Part shown: positions 6,735 through 10,565 of the stretch, piece after piece
How positions within the stretch are numbered: position 1 is the stretch's first letter
Layout of the letters: each line of letters begins with the position of its first letter
Origin: Chloroflexota bacterium
Lineage (GTDB): Bacteria > Chloroflexota > UBA6077
Length of the DNA stretch: 10,565 bases
NCBI GenBank assembly: GCA_021786215.1
Contig: JAJYNT010000001.1
Coordinates: 1-10,565, forward strand
Direction: 5' to 3'
The notes under the pieces: model-generated
What the model was told of the DNA's origin: nothing
Database searches by the model: none
The model's input: only the letters and a program-made list of their open reading frames with translations
Program-made: the position numbers and the translations under genes

Positions 6735-7338
6735 TGTCACCTCCCTCGTCGGAACCATCCGCTGCCGCAAGTTGGTCCCGATGCTCAAGCGCAAGCACGC
6801 GCTCGACGTAATTCCTGGTCTCCTGATAGGGGGGAAGCCCCCCGTACTTCTCGACGGCGGCCGGCCCGGCGTTGTACGCCGCCAGCGCCAATGGCACGGA
6901 GTGGAAGCGGTCCAGCAAGGAACGCAGGAACTTGGTCCCGCCCGCGAGATTGGAGGCAGGATCGAAAGGATCCTTGACCCCAAGCGATTTGGCTGTGCCG
7001 TCCATTAACTGCATCAGCCCTTTCGCTCCCGCATGCGACACCGCGTTGGGATTGAATCCGGACTCCGTCTCCACAACAGCCTTCACCAGCTGTGTGTCCA
7101 GCCCTTCCCGCTGGGCCGCGGCCTTTATCATGTCAGCGAAGCTGCTCGGGCCCGATCCCTTCGACGGTGGCCGGATGCCACTAGTAGGGCTATTCGGCCG
7201 GAACAGCCGCGCACCCACTATGCGGCCGGTTAGCTGAGTCCAGACACTGGAATCGAGCAGGTCCGACATGGTGCCCCAGCCTTTCCCAATCGTGCCAATC
7301 GGCGTTGGCAACCGTCCTGAAGTGCCGCTAAGCGTCAT
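6712..7338 (-). CDS. Flagellar-operon lytic transglycosylase (SLT family)
   Basis: Lytic transglycosylases cut the glycan strands of peptidoglycan, forming 1,6-anhydro-muramic ends. In a flagellar operon the likely job is opening the wall for the rod. The protein has 208 residues from ATG 7338. The SLT domain spans about 66-187: VVETESGFNPNAVS with the likely catalytic Glu at 92, then GAKGLMQLM at 104-112, NLAGGTKFLRSLL at 130-142, and ALAAYNAGPAAVEKYGGLPP at 151-170. The N-terminal 65 residues are Gly/Pro/Ser-rich with no hydrophobic signal segment, so Sec export is not obvious; export by the flagellar type III system is possible. The start at 7338 lies 7 bases after the FliJ stop with an AGG-containing stretch upstream. 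ATG 7269 is an alternative, while extension to 7440 would run into fliJ. Confidence 0.88.
   Translation of the reverse strand: MTLSGTSGRLPTPIGTIGKGWGTMSDLLDSSVWTQLTGRIVGARLFRPNSPTSGIRPPSKGSGPSSFADMIKAAAQREGLDTQLVKAVVETESGFNPNAVSHAGAKGLMQLMDGTAKSLGVKDPFDPASNLAGGTKFLRSLLDRFHSVPLALAAYNAGPAAVEKYGGLPPYQETRNYVERVLALEHRDQLAAADGSDEGGDNGRGTTA
6737..6744 (-). promoter_or_regulatory. Ribosome binding site of flgB
   Basis: GGAGGTGA on the minus strand, 2 bases before ATG 6734 (GGAGG itself is 5 bases away). It lies within the last codons of the transglycosylase gene and fixes the flgB start. Confidence 0.8.
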
Positions 7339-7345
7339 CGCGATC

Positions 7346-7810
7346 TCAATCCTTTCCCTGATCCCTGTGGCGTCGCACGTACCTGCTGGTGGCGATCTCT
7401 TCCGCGCCCTTGAGCTCCTTCTGCGACTCTTCTCGGGCAAAGGCCAGCATCAGCGACTCTCTCAGCTTTTCCAGCGACTTCTTTTCCCGTGAGGCCTGGA
7501 GAACCGATTCTCGATCTTGAGCTACCCGTTGCGTGAGTTGATCCGCCAACGACAGCTGCTCCTCTAGCCGTCGTTCCAGTATCGCCAGATAGCTGGACTC
7601 GAGATCCAGTCTGTCCAAGTCCAGGGTTCCCTTCCCCTGGAATTCGGCCAGTCGTGCCGATAGCTCCTTGATCTCACTCTCTAGAGCGACGGCTCTGTCC
7701 GCAGCCTCCTCCAGTGCCCGTTGCGATTCAGCCAGCTGCAGCTGGAAGGTCTGCTCCTTGTGGCGGCGCAAGGCCAGGAGCGGATCCAGGCGAAAATGGA
7801 AGCCTCGCAT
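7346..7810 (-). CDS. fliJ: Flagellar export chaperone/stalk protein FliJ
   Basis: FliJ is a small coiled-coil protein that sits in the centre of the FliI ATPase ring, links it to the export gate FlhA, and escorts export chaperones. From ATG 7810 the protein has 154 residues, typical for the family. It begins MRGFHFRLDPLLALRRHKEQ, the usual FliJ opening, and is then almost wholly a charged helical coiled coil (QLAESQRALEEAADRAVAL, LESSYLAILERRLEEQL). The end is basic (RYVRRHRDQGKD). A GTG at 7822 would add four residues; neither start has a clear ribosome site, and ATG fits the family better. The sequence is too diverged for a motif-level call, so the assignment rests on coiled-coil form, N-terminus and its place right after fliI. 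Confidence 0.88.
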   Translation of the reverse strand: MRGFHFRLDPLLALRRHKEQTFQLQLAESQRALEEAADRAVALESEIKELSARLAEFQGKGTLDLDRLDLESSYLAILERRLEEQLSLADQLTQRVAQDRESVLQASREKKSLEKLRESLMLAFAREESQKELKGAEEIATSRYVRRHRDQGKD

Positions 7811-7884
7811 TCCCACTACCACGGATCACGAATGTGAAATGAAGCTCTCGTGAACAACCACAATCCCCGCCCCGTGCCTATCTC

Positions 7885-9249
7885 CTAGGGTACGATGTAG
7901 GCCCCGGAAGCCTTCAGCTTCTCAGCGATCGACTCCAAAGATGCCATCGTTCCATCGAACGGCGACGGCTCATCGGGACGCTGCCGAAGAAATCCTTCGA
8001 TGCCGGGCATGGCGTCTATCGCCGCATCGATCTTGGGGTTGCTACCTCTCAGATAGGCCCCGATGTTGATCAGATCTTTGGCTTCCTGGTACGTGGCCAT
8101 CGCCTCCCGCAGCAGACCTGCCCGCCGCTGGTGCTCTACCGTAGCCACCGAAGACATCAGCCGGCTCGTGCTGTTGAGCACGTCGATGGCCGGGTAGCGA
8201 TTCGTCGCTACCAGCTCTCGAGACAGCACGATGTGACCATCCAGGATGCTGCGAACCGTATCGGTGATCGGCTCGGTGAGATCGTCTGCCTCCACCAGCA
8301 CCGTGTAAAAGGCGGTGATCGCCCCTCGGTCGGAAGTGCCAGTCCGCTCCATCAGTCTGGGCAACAGGGCGAATACCGAGGGGGTATAGCCCCTCACCGT
8401 CGGTGGTTCCCCCGCCGCTAGCCCGATCTCCCGCTGTGCCATCGCAAATCTGGTGACCGAGTCCATCAGCATGGCCACTTGAAGACCGTGATCGCGGAAG
8501 TACTCCGCGATCACGGTCGCCACCCAGGCACCCTTTACCCGCATCAAGGCCGACTGGTCCGAGGTAGAGACCACCACCACCGATCTCGCCAGCCCCTCGG
8601 GACCGAGGTCGCGCTCGATGAAGTCCTGAACCTCGCGGCCCCGCTCCCCGATCAAGGCGATGACGTTCACGTCTGCTTTGGAGCTTCTCGCTATCATTCC
8701 CAGGAGCGTGCTCTTGCCCACACCGCTCCCCGCGAAGATGCCAATCCGCTGCCCTCTTCCGCAGGTTAGCAGTCCATCGATAGCCTTGACGCCCGTGGGT
8801 AGCGGCTCCGCGATCCTGGACCGAGCCATCACGTCGGGAGAGCTGTTGGTGAGTGGATAGGACAGCAGGGAGTTGATCGGCCCTTTGTGGTCCAGCGGAC
8901 GACCAAGTCCGTCGATAACCCTCCCCAGCAATTCACTTCCCACCTGGACGGTGAAGACCCTGCCTCGGGGCACCACTTCACTGCCGGGATGCACGCCGCC
9001 CAGGTCGGACAGCGGCATCAACAGCAGCCTGCCACTACGGAAACCGATTACTTCAGCCGATACCGGGAGCTGCCCCTTTTCAGGGTAGATGAAGCAGATC
9101 TCGCCGATCCTCGATTTCAGCCCCTCCACCTCCACCGTCAGTCCCACCACCTGGACCACACGTCCACGGCAAGACACCGGATCGATCTGCTGAAGCAGCC
9201 GTCGATACCGTTGCAGCAAGTGGACTTCTTGTGCGGCTACGGCGCTCAT
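7885..9249 (-). CDS. fliI: Flagellum-specific export ATPase FliI
   Basis: FliI is the hexameric ATPase of the flagellar type III export apparatus, related to the F1 beta subunit; it acts at the cytoplasmic face with FliH and FliJ. The 454-residue length is standard. Visible parts are an N-terminal beta barrel (GRVVQVVGLTVEVEG, 29-43), the Walker A loop GSGVGKST at 174-181, GERGREVQDFIE at 201-212, the Walker B strand VAMLMDSVTR at 258-267 (Asp 263), and GEPPTVRGYTPSVFALLPRL at 280-299. YPAIDVLNSTSR at 352-363 follows. The Sec-independent secretion ATPase form is clear because no proton-ATPase features are present and the gene is between fliH and fliJ. ATG 9249 overlaps the fliH stop by four bases (ATGA), with GAGG about seven bases upstream. 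Confidence 0.97.
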   Translation of the reverse strand: MSAVAAQEVHLLQRYRRLLQQIDPVSCRGRVVQVVGLTVEVEGLKSRIGEICFIYPEKGQLPVSAEVIGFRSGRLLLMPLSDLGGVHPGSEVVPRGRVFTVQVGSELLGRVIDGLGRPLDHKGPINSLLSYPLTNSSPDVMARSRIAEPLPTGVKAIDGLLTCGRGQRIGIFAGSGVGKSTLLGMIARSSKADVNVIALIGERGREVQDFIERDLGPEGLARSVVVVSTSDQSALMRVKGAWVATVIAEYFRDHGLQVAMLMDSVTRFAMAQREIGLAAGEPPTVRGYTPSVFALLPRLMERTGTSDRGAITAFYTVLVEADDLTEPITDTVRSILDGHIVLSRELVATNRYPAIDVLNSTSRLMSSVATVEHQRRAGLLREAMATYQEAKDLINIGAYLRGSNPKIDAAIDAMPGIEGFLRQRPDEPSPFDGTMASLESIAEKLKASGAYIVP

Positions 9250-9962
9250 TGCCCCGCCTCAAATGCCGACACAATCTCGGCCAGCTGCGCCTCAATGCGG
9301 CTGTCCACCAGACCGCTCTTCGTCTCGATGATGCAACCTCCTCGCTCCATCCCTTCGTCGCCGAAGATCTCCCAGTTGGGCCCGAACGCCACCGCTCCCT
9401 TCAGTTCAGACCACTTATCTCTGACCAGATTCGCATCGTCCGGGTGGACCAGAATTCGAACAGACTCGGTGGTCCCCACCTTCTCCATCGCCGACTCCAC
9501 CATAGAGAGAACCAGGGATGGGTCCGAAGCTATCTCTCTCTTAATAACCTTCGAAGCTATCTCCAGAGCCAGGGTTGCCAACTCCTGCTCCGACGCTCGT
9601 ATCATCGACTCTCTCTCGATGACAGCCCGCTTCGCCAGCTCCGCCAGTCTCTCCAGATGCTCCCTGGTCTGCTCATCAGCTACCTTGAGTCCTTCTGCTT
9701 TCCCGTCAGCGTATCCTCGCTCCATGGCCTCTCGAGCAAGCTCAGCCGCCCGGGCATGGGCATCCGCGAGGATCCTCTCCGCTTCTACGGCCGCATCCAC
9801 CGGCGACTCCGTGCTCCCCTCGCCAGCCCCCTGGCGATCCACGGTGGACATTTCGGCCGCGTCGTCCGAAATGTAGGACGGAACGAAGTGACGGCTCCTA
9901 CGCTCCTTCACAACCACGATCGGCTCGGCGCTGTACTCCGCCTTCTTGATGATCCTAGGCAA
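9246..9962 (-). CDS. fliH: Flagellar assembly protein FliH
   Basis: FliH binds and restrains the FliI ATPase and docks it to the C-ring and export gate; it acts in the cytoplasm. From TTG 9962 the protein has 238 residues and begins MPRIIKKAEY, as many FliH proteins do. A variable acidic N-terminus (about 25-55) leads into a long helical region (58-142) with the characteristic Gly spacing G83-x3-G87-x3-G91. The C-terminal domain (about 142-238) includes VRILVHPDDANLV at 168-180 and GGCIIETKSGLVDSRIEAQL at 208-227. TTG 9962 is preferred over GTG 9983 because GGAGG lies 9 bases before it, whereas 9983 has no ribosome site. With this start it overlaps the fliG end by 8 bases, and its stop overlaps the fliI start. 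Confidence 0.93.
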   Translation of the reverse strand: MPRIIKKAEYSAEPIVVVKERRSRHFVPSYISDDAAEMSTVDRQGAGEGSTESPVDAAVEAERILADAHARAAELAREAMERGYADGKAEGLKVADEQTREHLERLAELAKRAVIERESMIRASEQELATLALEIASKVIKREIASDPSLVLSMVESAMEKVGTTESVRILVHPDDANLVRDKWSELKGAVAFGPNWEIFGDEGMERGGCIIETKSGLVDSRIEAQLAEIVSAFEAGQ

Positions 9963-10565
9963 CGACCTCGTCCTCCGAGCCACCGCGAGAGATCACTATC
10001 TCTTCGGCGTCGTCCAGCCGACGAACCACCGCCACGATCCTCTGTTGCGCGTCTTCCACCGTCCGCAGCCTCACAGGTCCGCCGACTTCCATGTCCTCCC
10101 GGAGCATCTGGGCCGCCCGAGTGGACATGTTCTTGAATATCCTGGCCTTCACCTCTTCACTGGCCCCGCGCATTGCCAGAGCCAGGTCCTTCGTATCGAC
10201 CTCACGCATGACCCTCTGTATGGAGCGATCATCCAGCTTGACGATGTCCTCGAACACGAACATCTGCTTACGGACTTCCTCAGCCAGGGCTGGGTCCGAC
10301 TCCTCGAGAGACTGCATGATGATCTTCTCGGTCGAACGGTTGACCTGAGTGAGCACCTTGACCAGGAACTCGACGCCGCCCACGGTGGAATAGTCCTGGT
10401 TCAGCACGGAAGACAGCCTTTTCTTAAGGGTGCTCTCCACCTGATCGATCGCCTCTGGAGTGGTCCTCTCCATGGTCGCGATCCGCAGGGCAACCTCCGC
10501 CTGTAGCTCACGGTCAAGCCTAGCCAGAATGGATGCCGCCAGGGTCGGGTGCAAATGGGCAATAA
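9955..10565 (-). CDS. fliG: Flagellar motor switch protein FliG (5' end beyond the window)
   Basis: FliG is the rotor protein of the C-ring whose C-terminal charged helix meets the stator to generate torque. The frame is open to the right edge, giving about 202 codons of a protein usually near 335 residues; the N-terminal domain that binds FliF is missing. The visible part starts in the middle domain (IAHLHPTLAASILARLD, equivalent to the EHPQ region). The C-terminal domain follows: MFVFEDIVKLDDRSIQRVM, then VDTKDLALAMRGASEEVKAR and IFKNMSTRAAQMLREDME, in which the alternating charged residues of the torque helix are present. It ends GGPVRLRTVEDAQQRIVAVV and RRLDDAEEIVI. An apparent start at 10554 is an internal TTG and not the real start. 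Its stop overlaps fliH. Confidence 0.97.
   Translation of the reverse strand, partial: IAHLHPTLAASILARLDRELQAEVALRIATMERTTPEAIDQVESTLKKRLSSVLNQDYSTVGGVEFLVKVLTQVNRSTEKIIMQSLEESDPALAEEVRKQMFVFEDIVKLDDRSIQRVMREVDTKDLALAMRGASEEVKARIFKNMSTRAAQMLREDMEVGGPVRLRTVEDAQQRIVAVVRRLDDAEEIVISRGGSEDEVVA

Noticed and set aside
6735..6983. Upstream extension of FlgB to 6983
   Set aside because: The added part is an out-of-frame reading of the transglycosylase gene; ATG 6734 has an excellent ribosome site and gives a family-length protein.
7823..7884. Possible hairpin between fliI and fliJ (TCACGA with TCGTGA)
   Set aside because: Only six pairs with a long loop and no T-run; it is within what chance gives in this sequence.
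8887..9876. Plus-strand open frame of 329 codons
   Set aside because: It runs opposite the fliI start and fliH, both clearly real on the minus strand; its translation is Ser/Ala/Arg-rich shadow sequence.
1..10565. tRNA, rRNA, CRISPR array or sigma-28/sigma-54 promoter
   Set aside because: I saw no matching structures or convincing consensus sequences on either strand; the operon promoter probably lies beyond the right edge.

Overview
The window is a GC-rich piece of bacterial chromosome in which every gene I can support lies on the minus strand, so transcription runs from high to low coordinates. It holds the middle of a flagellar operon followed by a large membrane protein gene that runs off the left edge. 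The order (in transcription direction) is fliG (5' end outside the window), fliH, fliI, fliJ, a lytic transglycosylase gene, flgB, fliK, flgD, a small 'flagellar operon protein' of the TIGR02530 type, flgE, and then a J-domain integral membrane protein gene. The fliGHIJ-fliK-flgD-TIGR02530-flgE order resembles the large motility operon of Gram-positive-type bacteria. No P-ring or L-ring genes are seen here. A monoderm of the Firmicutes or Chloroflexota kind fits, but the phylum is an inference and cannot be settled from this window.

Layout. From 10565 down to 7346 are the motor switch protein FliG and the export ATPase module FliH-FliI-FliJ. From 7338 to 6330 are a soluble-looking lytic transglycosylase and the rod protein FlgB. 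From 6310 to 2164 is the hook-building module: FliK (length control), FlgD (hook cap), the TIGR02530 protein and FlgE (hook). Spacing is tight: fliG/fliH, fliH/fliI and the transglycosylase gene/flgB overlap, and most other gaps are 5 to 20 bases. The larger gaps are 74 bases (fliI-fliJ), 139 bases (before flgE) and about 96 bases (after flgE). Several genes have very clear Shine-Dalgarno sequences that fix their starts; fliK and probably fliH start at TTG.

Together the flagellar genes cover export (FliHIJ), local peptidoglycan opening (transglycosylase), rod start (FlgB), and hook cap, length control and polymerisation (FlgD, FliK, FlgE). The hook module is followed by a strong GC-rich hairpin (2095-2135), after which the J-domain gene begins.

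The less ordinary points are: the membrane-bound J-domain protein with two apparent Ig-like beta modules (689 or more residues, open at the left edge); a tandem duplication of the C-terminal module of FlgD; flgB placed away from the usual flgBC-fliE cluster; a lytic transglycosylase without a visible signal peptide; and the uncharacterised TIGR02530 protein between flgD and flgE. I saw no tRNA, rRNA, CRISPR, insertion sequence or convincing plus-strand gene.
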